From Candidatus Bathyarchaeota archaeon (lineage in GTDB: Archaea; Thermoproteota; CALKCG01; B24; JAGTQN01): 5,382 nucleotides of DNA. The DNA is taken from the NCBI GenBank assembly GCA_018396395.1, contig JAGTQN010000004.1, forward strand, positions 1-5,382. The letters are read 5' to 3'. The notes under the pieces were generated by a model. The model was given only the letters and a program-made list of their open reading frames with translations, did not search any database and was not told the DNA's origin. The position numbers were made by a program, and so were the translations under genes. Below are positions 1 through 5,382 of this stretch, one piece after another. Positions within the stretch are counted from its first letter, which is position 1. Every line of letters begins with the position of its first letter.

Positions 1-181
1 TAATTACGAACTTCGGACTTTTGGCGCTACTAAAGCCCCTGAGGGTTCGACGTTTGAAGACTAGTTTCAAGCATTAGGATGGAATAGAAAAATATCGTAT
101 GGAAAAGCGGAATTAAGCCACAAAGCATTATTATTTTATTTTATTTTTCATAGCTCCACTATTATGAGCTGGGGCTGATGG
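1..181. other. Leader region upstream of the sugar isomerase; no confident gene
   Basis: No complete gene is visible here on either strand. Two forward frames are open from the window edge and close soon after: one stops at TAG 62-64, the other at TAG 75-77. The second would end in a hydrophobic stretch followed by a basic tail (reading ITNFGLLALLKPLRVRR and a few more residues). Either could be the last codons of a gene that starts outside the window, but the fragments are too short to identify. Downstream of these stops the sequence becomes AT-rich up to about position 150. A GGTTCGA string at 45-51 recalls a tRNA T-loop but has no pairing stem. Confidence 0.5.
127..148 (+). promoter_or_regulatory. 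AT-rich tract, candidate promoter of the isomerase-kinase operon (possibly also an upstream terminator)
   Basis: Two copies of ATT are followed by three perfect tandem copies of ATTTT (133-147) and one more T. In archaea a TATA box lies about 26 bases before the transcription start. A box centred near 143 would place the start near 169, leaving a leader of about 13 bases before the ATG at 182. The T-rich run on the plus strand would also suit archaeal-type termination of a gene ending near position 64 or 77. No exact TATA consensus is present, so the promoter call is tentative. A five-base inverted repeat, AGCTC (152-156) with GAGCT (166-170), lies between the tract and the start codon. Confidence 0.35.
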
Positions 182-1042
182 ATGAGGCTAGGAATTTCTA
201 CATGGGTCTATGCCAAGTATAGGATTGAGGATAGCCTTCGTAGGCTTGCAGGTATGGGCTTCAAAGTTCTGGAGCTTTGGGCGGATCAAGTGCAATTAGA
301 TCCTAGGGTTTTTCCAGAGGATTCGTTGGATGACCTTAAGAAACTTAGCGAAGATCTGGGACTCACTTTCCAATCGCTTCATGCACCCTTCTCTGGTTTG
401 GATGTGGCAAGCCCTTACGACGCTAAGAGGGACAATTCTATCCAGTGGGTCCTTAGGGCCTTCGAGTATGCTTCTAGGCTCGGATGCGCCTTCGTTGTGG
501 TACATCCTGGCTCTGCCGAGAGTATGGTTATGGTCGAGGGAAAGGAAAAGGGTAGGGGCGAAGAAGGAATACTTGAGGCAAAGGAGCGGTTATCGAAGGC
601 CCTTGAGTATCTAGGCAGGGAGGCATGGCGCCTTAACATCAAGGTCCTCCTAGAAAACATGACGCAACGCAATGGAAGGCGTTATGGTTCTAGGATAAGT
701 GACCTGGTGGAAGTCATAGATGCCCTTGGCAAGGAGGAATTTGGGATCTGTCTTGACCCTGGGCATACGGTCATAAGTAGGCTGGACGTTTATGATGAGC
801 TCAGAATGGCTAGTGAGCTTCTTCTTTCGATTCATGCGAACGATAATGATGGACTTAAGGACCTTCACCTTCTCCCTATGGAAAGGGAGGCATCGATAAA
901 CTGGTTACGTTTCTTAAAGGTTCTCAGGAGTATAGGATATAAGGGAGCCTTCATGCTCGAGGTCTATGGAGGAGATAATCCAGACAGGATCGCCGAAGGT
1001 GCTAGGGCCCTTTGCGAGAGACTTCCGGGCCTCGAACTTTAG
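182..1042 (+). CDS. Sugar phosphate isomerase/epimerase-like TIM-barrel protein (xylose isomerase-like, AP endonuclease 2 family)
   Basis: This 286-residue soluble protein looks like a complete single-domain TIM barrel of the PF01261 superfamily, which includes IolE, D-tagatose 3-epimerase, hydroxypyruvate isomerase and endonuclease IV. The first strand (RLGISTW) begins right after the ATG. An upstream in-frame ATG at 164 runs into TGA at 176, so 182 is the first usable ATG. Metal-site motifs appear in family order: HAPF (H67), HPG (H108), LLENM (E158), LDPGH (D192, H195), IHANDND (H218), KDLHLLP (D227, H229) and MLEVYG (E260). E158, D192, H218 and E260 match the four divalent-metal ligands of sugar epimerases. 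Residues 117-130 form a charged, Gly- and Lys-rich loop. There is no signal peptide or membrane segment, so it should be cytoplasmic. The sugar kinase follows 83 bases downstream on the same strand, which supports a sugar-catabolic role. The exact substrate cannot be read from the sequence, and a nuclease activity is not formally excluded. Confidence 0.82.
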   Translation: MRLGISTWVYAKYRIEDSLRRLAGMGFKVLELWADQVQLDPRVFPEDSLDDLKKLSEDLGLTFQSLHAPFSGLDVASPYDAKRDNSIQWVLRAFEYASRLGCAFVVVHPGSAESMVMVEGKEKGRGEEGILEAKERLSKALEYLGREAWRLNIKVLLENMTQRNGRRYGSRISDLVEVIDALGKEEFGICLDPGHTVISRLDVYDELRMASELLLSIHANDNDGLKDLHLLPMEREASINWLRFLKVLRSIGYKGAFMLEVYGGDNPDRIAEGARALCERLPGLEL

Positions 1043-1068
1043 GTAACTTTCAAAAGACCTTATTTCTC

Positions 1069-1090
1069 AAAAAGGAAAGAAAAGGGAAGG
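1069..1090 (+). other. Purine-only tract in the isomerase-kinase intercistronic spacer
   Basis: These 22 bases are all A or G and lie in the spacer between the isomerase stop (1042) and the kinase start (1126). A CTTATTT string at 1059-1065 is at most a poor TATA match, so a separate kinase promoter is possible but weak. The simplest reading is an untranslated intercistronic spacer within one operon. Confidence 0.3.
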
Positions 1091-1110
1091 TATCGGAGCT
1101 TGGAGCCATG

Positions 1111-1119
1111 GGTGGTGGC
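1111..1119 (+). promoter_or_regulatory. Ribosome binding site that favours the kinase start at 1126
   Basis: GGTGGTGGC ends six bases before the ATG at 1126. It resembles the archaeal Shine-Dalgarno core GGAGGTG. A second candidate start, ATG 1108, has GGAG at 1095-1098 nine bases upstream. The 1126 start gives the normal family N-terminus, with the first beta strand beginning at residue 5, so it is preferred; the 1108 start would only add MGGGFL. Confidence 0.5.
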
Positions 1120-1125
1120 TTTTTG

Positions 1126-2058
1126 ATGGGAAAGCCCATAGTAACGGTTGTCGGGAGTCTCCACATGGACTTCACTGTTGTGACGGATCGTCTACCATCC
1201 CCTGGAGAGACCGTGATAGGAAAGACCTTCAAAATGTCTCCTGGGGGCAAGGGAGCCAACCAAGCTGTTGCTTCCTCAAGGTTAGGTGCGAAGGTTTACA
1301 TGGTGGGAAGGGTTGGAAGGGATTACCTTGGATCCCTCCTTGTTGAAGCCTTAAAAAAGAGTGGCGTGGAAACGGCCTTCGTTATCAAGGATCCATCGAG
1401 TTACACAGGCATCGCTCTTATCACGGTTGACCCTCAAGGGAGGAATACCATAGCTGTGGCACCGGGTGCCGATGGGGCCTTAAGGAAGGAGGATGTAGAG
1501 AGGGCCATGCCCATTATAGCCCAATCCTCCGCTTTGCTATTGCAGCTTGAGGTACCAATAGAGGTTGTCACCTATGCTGCCGAGGAGGCCCGAAAGAGGG
1601 GTATAAAGGTCTTTTTGAATCCAGCCCCCTTCAAGCCTTTACCAGAGGATCTTTATAGGAACATCTTTGCCCTTACCCCCAACGAAGTCGAGGCCTCTGC
1701 CCTAACAGGCATCGAAGCAAAGGATGAGGAAAAACTCGGAAAAATGGCCTCGAAACTTCTAGACCTCGGTACTGAGAACGTGGTTATAACCCTTGGTTCC
1801 AAGGGAGCCTTCCTAGCCCATCGTAAAGGAAGCCTTCTCATACCTGCCTACAGGGTTAAGCCCCTTGACACGACTGGTGCCGGTGATGCCTTCAATGCTG
1901 CCCTTGCTGTAGCCGTTGCCGAAGGTTCAAGTATCGAGGATGCTGTAAGGTTCGCCAACCTTGTGGCTGCGTGTAAAGTTACGAAGCTTGGAGCCCAAGA
2001 AGGGCTTCCAAAGAGAAACGAGGTGGAAGCTTTTAAGGGAGGGCTTATATCCCCTTAA
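1126..2058 (+). CDS. PfkB/ribokinase-family carbohydrate kinase
   Basis: Predicted to transfer phosphate from a nucleotide to a sugar hydroxyl in the cytoplasm. With the start at 1126 it has 310 residues, the usual ribokinase length. It carries both PfkB signatures: GGKGANQAVASSRLG at 40-54 and DTTGAGDAF at 248-256, where D254 is the expected catalytic base and the GAGD turn forms the anion hole. Other ribokinase landmarks are LQLEVP (E142), NPAPF at 165-169, TPNEVEA at 184-190 and TLGSKGA at 222-228. The N-terminal substrate motif reads GSLHMD (10-15), with His13 where E. coli ribokinase has the ribose-contacting Asn14; Asp15 is kept. The reading frame is open farther back to 1012, overlapping the isomerase gene, but that extension does not look like a PfkB N-terminus. 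It probably shares an operon with the isomerase. It is family-level ribokinase-like, but the His makes ribose itself uncertain, so no gene symbol is given. Confidence 0.88.
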   Translation: MGKPIVTVVGSLHMDFTVVTDRLPSPGETVIGKTFKMSPGGKGANQAVASSRLGAKVYMVGRVGRDYLGSLLVEALKKSGVETAFVIKDPSSYTGIALITVDPQGRNTIAVAPGADGALRKEDVERAMPIIAQSSALLLQLEVPIEVVTYAAEEARKRGIKVFLNPAPFKPLPEDLYRNIFALTPNEVEASALTGIEAKDEEKLGKMASKLLDLGTENVVITLGSKGAFLAHRKGSLLIPAYRVKPLDTTGAGDAFNAALAVAVAEGSSIEDAVRFANLVAACKVTKLGAQEGLPKRNEVEAFKGGLISP

Positions 2059-2078
2059 GCCTCCAGATCTTAAGGCTT
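2057..2078 (+). terminator. Weak hairpin in the convergent gap, possible terminator
   Basis: AAGCCT (2057-2062) and AGGCTT (2073-2078) can pair as a six-base stem with a ten-base loop. The stem overlaps the last two bases of the kinase stop codon. It is followed on the plus strand by a pyrimidine-rich stretch (2079-2098) but not by a clear T run. The whole space between the kinase stop and the convergent glycosidase stop is only 46 bases, so both transcripts must end here or overlap. Confidence 0.22.
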
Positions 2079-2104
2079 CCTTAACCCTTCCCTTGCTTCG
2101 AGGC

Positions 2105-5100
2105 TTAGGACTCCATTAGGAGCTTCACATCCTCTAGGCCGAATGGTACGAAGCAATACTCGTCTGTCCAGTTGAGTTCATCCGTGAAGCTTCCTGGTCC
2201 TACGCTGAAGAGTTCGCCCGACTTGTGATGATGAGGTCCTAAGAGGTTCCTTAGGCTTCCTATGAGTTGTATTTCGATCACATTCCTTCCTTCCTTGAGG
2301 AGTCCTGTCACATCCAGCTCGAGGGGCTTCATGAAAACCTTTCCTGCCTCCACTCCATTGATGGAAACGATGGCGAGAATGGCATGGAGTCCTTCCATAG
2401 ACAAAAGGACCTTTCCCTCGAGTCTTGGTAGCTCAAGCTCTTGAATTAACGAAGCCCTTCCAGCGAAGAAGGGATAGCCTTGCCTTCCAAGGTCTCCGGG
2501 ATCTACCATCCGTTGAGCATCTTCGTCCAGAAGCCTGAACCTTCCACCTCCAAGGCTTTCCACCAAAAAGTCTCCGATGATGTAGGCGTTCTCAAGCTCG
2601 GTCTCGAAATCATGGGAATCCATTCCAGCGATCATCTCCCGATAGAAGCCGACTTTTCCCTGTAGCTCAACCGTGTTTTCACCCCTCTTAAGGAGGGACC
2701 CAATGGGTATTCTCTTGAAAGTCTTATCGATCCACCAACCATAGGTTTCCTCGTAGCTAACCGGAGCGCCATTTACCTTAATGCTGTACTTCTCAGGGCT
2801 TTCGAGGACTAAGCAGACCTGGTCCTTTGCCTTGGGCTCAAGATAGGCTTCGAAACTATATTTGACTGAGAATCGAACCCCGAGGCCCAGCCTTGATATG
2901 GTCCTATGGGCCTTCCAAACGGGAATAGGAGGGCTCCATTCTCCATCTCCATCTCCATCTCCATCTCCATCTCCATCTTTACCCTCGATCTTTAGGCGGC
3001 AGTAGTCCAGGGTTAGGGCATTAGGATCATGGCGCCTTAAAAGCCAATGCTTTCGAATCGGAATTTCCTTCAAAGCTAAGGGCTTCGAGGCTTCAAGCCC
3101 TAGAGGTTCCTTAGCCTCATCCAAAACGAGGAGCTTCGATCCTACAGGTGGAAGCCTGAAGCTTGCCATGGTAAAGCCATTTTGGGCTTGGCAAGGAAGG
3201 AGATATAAATTGCCATCGAAGGGATTCCATTCCTCAAGCCTCCCCATTCCCCTAATCCTCAAGGTTAAATCGAAGCCTCTATTCCGATCCATGTTGGCAA
3301 GGAAAAGGATGTTCTGGCTTCCGTCTTGCCTGAGATGGTACCATACTTCCCTTACGGGCCTTCCTGCTGGATCTGATATCTCGACTTGGGGTTCAAGGGG
3401 CTTAAGGGCATCGAGGATTTCAGCCTCCCTAAGGTTTACTCTCTTAGCCTTAGCCAAGAGGGCCCTAAGCCTTTCGGAAGGCCTTCCTTCAACAAGGTTC
3501 GGAGGGGGCTCGATGACTATCAATAAGCCCCCTTCTTGAACGAAGGCTTCCAGAAGCCTAAGGGTCTTTTCGGCCACTGTTACCATTCTTGGAAGGATGA
3601 CAGCCTTATAGGAGCATCTCCCAAGGATGAGCCTTCCATCCTCAACTCTTCCATGCCTAGCCATGATAGACTCATCTCCTAGCTCGAAGTCCCTGTGGTT
3701 CTCAAGCAAGATCCTGCAGAGGTCTTCGAAGTCCTTATGGAGCCCCTCGCTTTTCCTAGGATTCAGGGGACTGTATAGGGACCAGGCCCCTCCTATCGGA
3801 TGAACGATCAGGAAATCTGCCTTCCTAACTCCCCTGGAAAGGGCATAGCTTAGCCTCTCGAAGTATGCTTCTATGATATGGTTGTAGGGCCACCAAGGTT
3901 GCTGATAAAAGATATTGGGTGGATAGTCCCGCTTCCTCCTCCCCCGCATCGTATAAAGGGATAGGTGGTGGTTGAGAAAGTTTACGCCAAGGACGTATTC
4001 CCAATCCCCTATCCATTTTCTATCTTCGAAGGAAAGGTTTTGGCCCGAGCATCCATAGGTTTCGGAAAGGACCCTTTCCTTTCCGAGCTGGTTGGCGACA
4101 CTAGCAACCTGCTTCACCGTCAGGAAGCCTACGATATTCCTTCCCAGATGATCGATGCCAGGAACATGCATATACTCATAATGGGGCATAACGGCTCCTG
4201 CTACCCTGAGCTGGCTAACAAGGGTTTCCTCAGCAAGGTAGTGTCCCGTATACTTCAGTCCATGGGCTTCGCACCAATCAAAGAGTTGCTTTGTGTAGGC
4301 ATCGACGAACAAGGAGGTTATGGTACTCCAGAAGTCATATCGGATGCGCTTCCAATCCCCCACCTCGAAAAAAAGGCTGGGAAGATGATCCCTTATGTCG
4401 TAGCCCTTCCTAGCCATGAAATATTCCGGAAAGTCGTAAGTCCATGGAATAGTGGGATAGTCTACGATGCCCAAGGTCCTCCAAGCGTGAAAGTTGGGCT
4501 CGTCCGTGAATATACCTGGAATCGTAGAGCCGAAGAATCTTCCTAGCCTTCTTCCATAGGCTTCATAGGTTGATTCGATGAAGGCCTTTACGGCTTCGAA
4601 GCTTAAAGTATCCAGGTAGGCGAAACCATCGTACCATTTGCTTCCTATTGGGGATTCGCAAAGGCAGAAGTATAGATAGCCCTTGCCCTTCTCGCCCCCT
4701 AAGCCCTTTTCCTTTGGGACTACAATCCTTAGATTCTCAGGTTTACCGTTCCGGAGGTCGCATTCGAAGATTCTTATGGCCTCGGCAACCTCATCGAGCC
4801 TTCCACTAAGCATCATGGCCAAAGCCTTCGCCCTATACTCCCTCCTTTTGGCAGTGACGATTCCTCCGGCGAAGCCACTCGGCCACTTATCCTCATCGTA
4901 AAGCCAGGCAAACATGCCCCTTTTTTGGGCCTCCTGAACGCAGGCCTCAATCCTCTCCATCCATTCCTCCGTCATATAGGGAGTCGTCAGGCCTTCCCTT
5001 GCATGGAGGAAAAAGCCTCCAAACCATCCTTCCTCCATAAGGGCTATCTGATGCCTTAGCTCGCCCTCCTCCAAACGATCGTTCAGGGACCAGAAGGGAG

Positions 5101-5146
5101 CGCCCCTATACTCCTTACCAGGATTCTTGAAAACCTCCTCCCTCAC
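2105..5146 (-). CDS. Large intracellular glycoside hydrolase, GH106 (alpha-L-rhamnosidase)-like
   Basis: This 1013-residue protein resembles the GH106 family (PF17132), whose known members are alpha-L-rhamnosidases acting on terminal L-rhamnose. The N-terminal signature is typical: FKNPGKEYRGAPFWSLN (6-22), GGFFLHAREGL (43-53) and AWLYDEDKWPSGFAGG (80-95). A barrel-like catalytic region spans about 1-430; the acid motifs FTDEP (E216) and LSETYG (E362) hold the best candidate catalytic glutamates. About 440-560 resembles the glutamine-amidotransferase-fold domain that follows barrels in related hydrolases. Beta-sandwich regions follow at about 590-680, 745-865 and 900-1013, the last ending in RNLLGPHHH and a PFGL motif. 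An acidic Asp-Gly linker sits at 724-735. The start is GTG 5146, with GGAGG ten bases upstream. No signal peptide or membrane segment is seen, so it should act on imported sugars. It is full length without frameshifts, and its AGG-rich codon use matches its neighbours, so recent transfer is not evident. The fold and class are fairly sure; rhamnose specificity is inferred. Confidence 0.75.
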   Translation of the reverse strand: MREEVFKNPGKEYRGAPFWSLNDRLEEGELRHQIALMEEGWFGGFFLHAREGLTTPYMTEEWMERIEACVQEAQKRGMFAWLYDEDKWPSGFAGGIVTAKRREYRAKALAMMLSGRLDEVAEAIRIFECDLRNGKPENLRIVVPKEKGLGGEKGKGYLYFCLCESPIGSKWYDGFAYLDTLSFEAVKAFIESTYEAYGRRLGRFFGSTIPGIFTDEPNFHAWRTLGIVDYPTIPWTYDFPEYFMARKGYDIRDHLPSLFFEVGDWKRIRYDFWSTITSLFVDAYTKQLFDWCEAHGLKYTGHYLAEETLVSQLRVAGAVMPHYEYMHVPGIDHLGRNIVGFLTVKQVASVANQLGKERVLSETYGCSGQNLSFEDRKWIGDWEYVLGVNFLNHHLSLYTMRGRRKRDYPPNIFYQQPWWPYNHIIEAYFERLSYALSRGVRKADFLIVHPIGGAWSLYSPLNPRKSEGLHKDFEDLCRILLENHRDFELGDESIMARHGRVEDGRLILGRCSYKAVILPRMVTVAEKTLRLLEAFVQEGGLLIVIEPPPNLVEGRPSERLRALLAKAKRVNLREAEILDALKPLEPQVEISDPAGRPVREVWYHLRQDGSQNILFLANMDRNRGFDLTLRIRGMGRLEEWNPFDGNLYLLPCQAQNGFTMASFRLPPVGSKLLVLDEAKEPLGLEASKPLALKEIPIRKHWLLRRHDPNALTLDYCRLKIEGKDGDGDGDGDGDGEWSPPIPVWKAHRTISRLGLGVRFSVKYSFEAYLEPKAKDQVCLVLESPEKYSIKVNGAPVSYEETYGWWIDKTFKRIPIGSLLKRGENTVELQGKVGFYREMIAGMDSHDFETELENAYIIGDFLVESLGGGRFRLLDEDAQRMVDPGDLGRQGYPFFAGRASLIQELELPRLEGKVLLSMEGLHAILAIVSINGVEAGKVFMKPLELDVTGLLKEGRNVIEIQLIGSLRNLLGPHHHKSGELFSVGPGSFTDELNWTDEYCFVPFGLEDVKLLMES
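2941..2976 (-). repeat. Perfect hexanucleotide tandem repeat, six copies, coding for (Asp-Gly)6
   Basis: The plus strand shows six uninterrupted copies of CTCCAT, with a seventh copy separated by one T at 2934-2939. On the coding strand this reads as alternating GAT and GGA codons giving Asp-Gly six times (residues 724-735), then Glu736. The unit is six bases, so gain or loss of copies keeps the frame and changes the protein by two residues at a time. It lies in a linker between the middle and C-terminal beta-sandwich regions of the glycosidase. The identical codons suggest recent slippage rather than old selection on each residue. Confidence 0.95.
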
Positions 5147-5156
5147 CAGTCAAACG

Positions 5157-5161
5157 CCTCC
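5157..5161 (-). promoter_or_regulatory. Ribosome binding site for the glycosidase GTG start
   Basis: GGAGG on the minus strand lies ten bases before the GTG at 5146-5144. This supports the GTG start, which directly precedes the family's conserved N-terminal sequence. Confidence 0.6.
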
Positions 5162-5187
5162 AAGCCAATGAATTGTCGAACGGAGGA

Positions 5188-5204
5188 CTTTAAAAGCTTA
5201 TAAG
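5188..5204. promoter_or_regulatory. Bidirectional archaeal-type TATA boxes
   Basis: CTTTAAAAG (5188-5196) is directly followed by CTTATAAG (5197-5204). The second is a perfect palindrome, the first is nearly one, and they meet at AAGCTT. Both read as TATA-like boxes on either strand. With the usual archaeal spacing of about 26 bases, the left box would start minus-strand transcription near 5166, giving the glycosidase a leader of about 20 bases that includes its GGAGG. The right box would start plus-strand transcription near 5226, giving the MBL gene a leader of about 17 bases. A bacterial reading is weaker: a TTGTCG-like -35 at 5173-5178 would sit about 20 bases from TATAAG. Confidence 0.55.
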
Positions 5205-5242
5205 ATGATCGAGTAGCTTTCTTTCAGAGGTTTCGTTTAGCC

Positions 5243-5382
5243 TTGAAGGTGACTGATCGAATCCATTTGGTCGTGGACTCGCCCTTCCAACCCCTTTCTC
5301 CGATTATATACGTTCTCCTAGGAAAGGAGGTAACCCTCATCGATACTGGATTCAGAACGACCCCCGAGAAAAGGAGCAGCCC
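5243..5382 (+). CDS. Metallo-beta-lactamase-fold hydrolase, N-terminal fragment (runs off the window)
   Basis: The open frame begins after TAA 5201-5203 and continues to the window end. It gives about 46 residues from TTG 5243 or 44 from GTG 5249; no in-frame ATG exists. GAGG at 5227-5230 is 12 bases before the TTG and 18 before the GTG, so TTG is slightly favoured. The sequence has the typical N-terminal beta hairpins of MBL-fold enzymes: IHLVVDSPF, then IIYVLLGKEVTLIDTGF, with the conserved LIDTG strand whose Asp packs near the metal site. The HxHxDH zinc motif would lie beyond the window, so catalytic competence cannot be judged. It is divergent from the glycosidase and shares its promoter region. 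The function is unknown; glyoxalase II-like and lactonase-like hydrolases are common in this fold. Confidence 0.65.
   Translation, partial: MKVTDRIHLVVDSPFQPLSPIIYVLLGKEVTLIDTGFRTTPEKRSS

Larger units (their letters stand above)
5147..5242. promoter_or_regulatory. Divergent intergenic region between the glycosidase and the MBL-fold gene
   Basis: This 96-base region must contain the start signals of both divergent genes. Near its middle are two TATA-like boxes in tandem, and nearer the ends are Shine-Dalgarno-like sites for each gene: CCTCC at 5157-5161 (GGAGG on the minus strand) and GAGG at 5227-5230 on the plus strand. There is no room for another gene: the ATG at 5205 is followed two codons later by TAG. 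Confidence 0.7.

Noticed and set aside
36..62. GGTTCGA string resembling a tRNA T-arm
   Set aside because: The flanking bases do not pair into a T stem and there is no acceptor or anticodon arm.
415..868. Minus-strand open frames across the isomerase gene
   Set aside because: They are antisense to a gene with clear family motifs and show no domain or ribosome site of their own.
1012..1125. N-terminal extension of the kinase overlapping the isomerase gene
   Set aside because: The extra residues are in the shadow of the isomerase 3' end and of a purine-rich spacer, and do not resemble any PfkB N-terminus; the 1126 start has a better ribosome site and the family length.
3079..3101. Seven-base inverted repeat AGGGCTT/AAGCCCT with a nine-base loop
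   Set aside because: It lies inside the glycosidase coding region, in a stretch made of common Lys, Leu and Ala codons, and has no T run; chance is the best explanation.
3965..4546. 193-codon open frame on the plus strand inside the glycosidase gene
   Set aside because: It is antisense to the strongly conserved catalytic region of the glycosidase, has no recognisable domain, and is explained by the codon bias of the real gene.
5205..5216. ATG at 5205 as the start of the MBL-fold gene or of a leader peptide
   Set aside because: It is in another frame and reads only ATG ATC GAG before TAG.
1..5382. CRISPR array, insertion sequence or phage genes
   Set aside because: No spaced direct repeats, transposase motifs, terminal inverted repeats or phage-like proteins are visible.

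Overview
The window reads as a piece of a thermophilic archaeal chromosome with a carbohydrate-use locus. Arg is written mostly as AGG, Ile often as ATA, and the proteins are rich in Lys, Glu and Arg. One gene starts with GTG and another probably with TTG. The divergent intergenic region holds TATA-box-like sequences (CTTTAAAAG, CTTATAAG), while no convincing bacterial -35/-10 pair was seen there. The archaeal assignment is inference from these signs; there is no rRNA or other marker gene here.

Layout: (1) 1-181 is a leader with no confident gene. It may hold the last few codons of an upstream gene, and it has an AT-rich tract just before the first gene. (2) 182-1042 (+) encodes a xylose-isomerase-like TIM-barrel protein of the sugar phosphate isomerase/epimerase superfamily. 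(3) 1126-2058 (+) encodes a PfkB/ribokinase-family sugar kinase, probably co-transcribed with the isomerase. (4) 5146-2105 (-) encodes a 1013-residue glycoside hydrolase that resembles the GH106 alpha-L-rhamnosidase family. It converges on the kinase across a 46-bp gap. (5) 5147-5242 is a short divergent promoter region. (6) 5243-5382 (+) is the truncated start of a metallo-beta-lactamase-fold hydrolase that runs off the window.

How they may work together (inference): the glycosidase has no signal peptide, so it would act inside the cell on an imported glycoside or oligosaccharide and release a sugar, possibly L-rhamnose or another deoxysugar. The isomerase/epimerase and the kinase could then interconvert and phosphorylate that sugar before it enters central metabolism. 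No transporter, aldolase or regulator is visible, so the pathway cannot be closed from this window alone.

I found no clear evidence of a wholly new system. The points most worth a second look are a perfect hexanucleotide repeat coding for (Asp-Gly)6 inside the glycosidase, an Asn-to-His change at a presumed sugar-contact position of the kinase, an endonuclease-IV-like nine-ligand metal set in the isomerase, and a compact bidirectional archaeal-type promoter.
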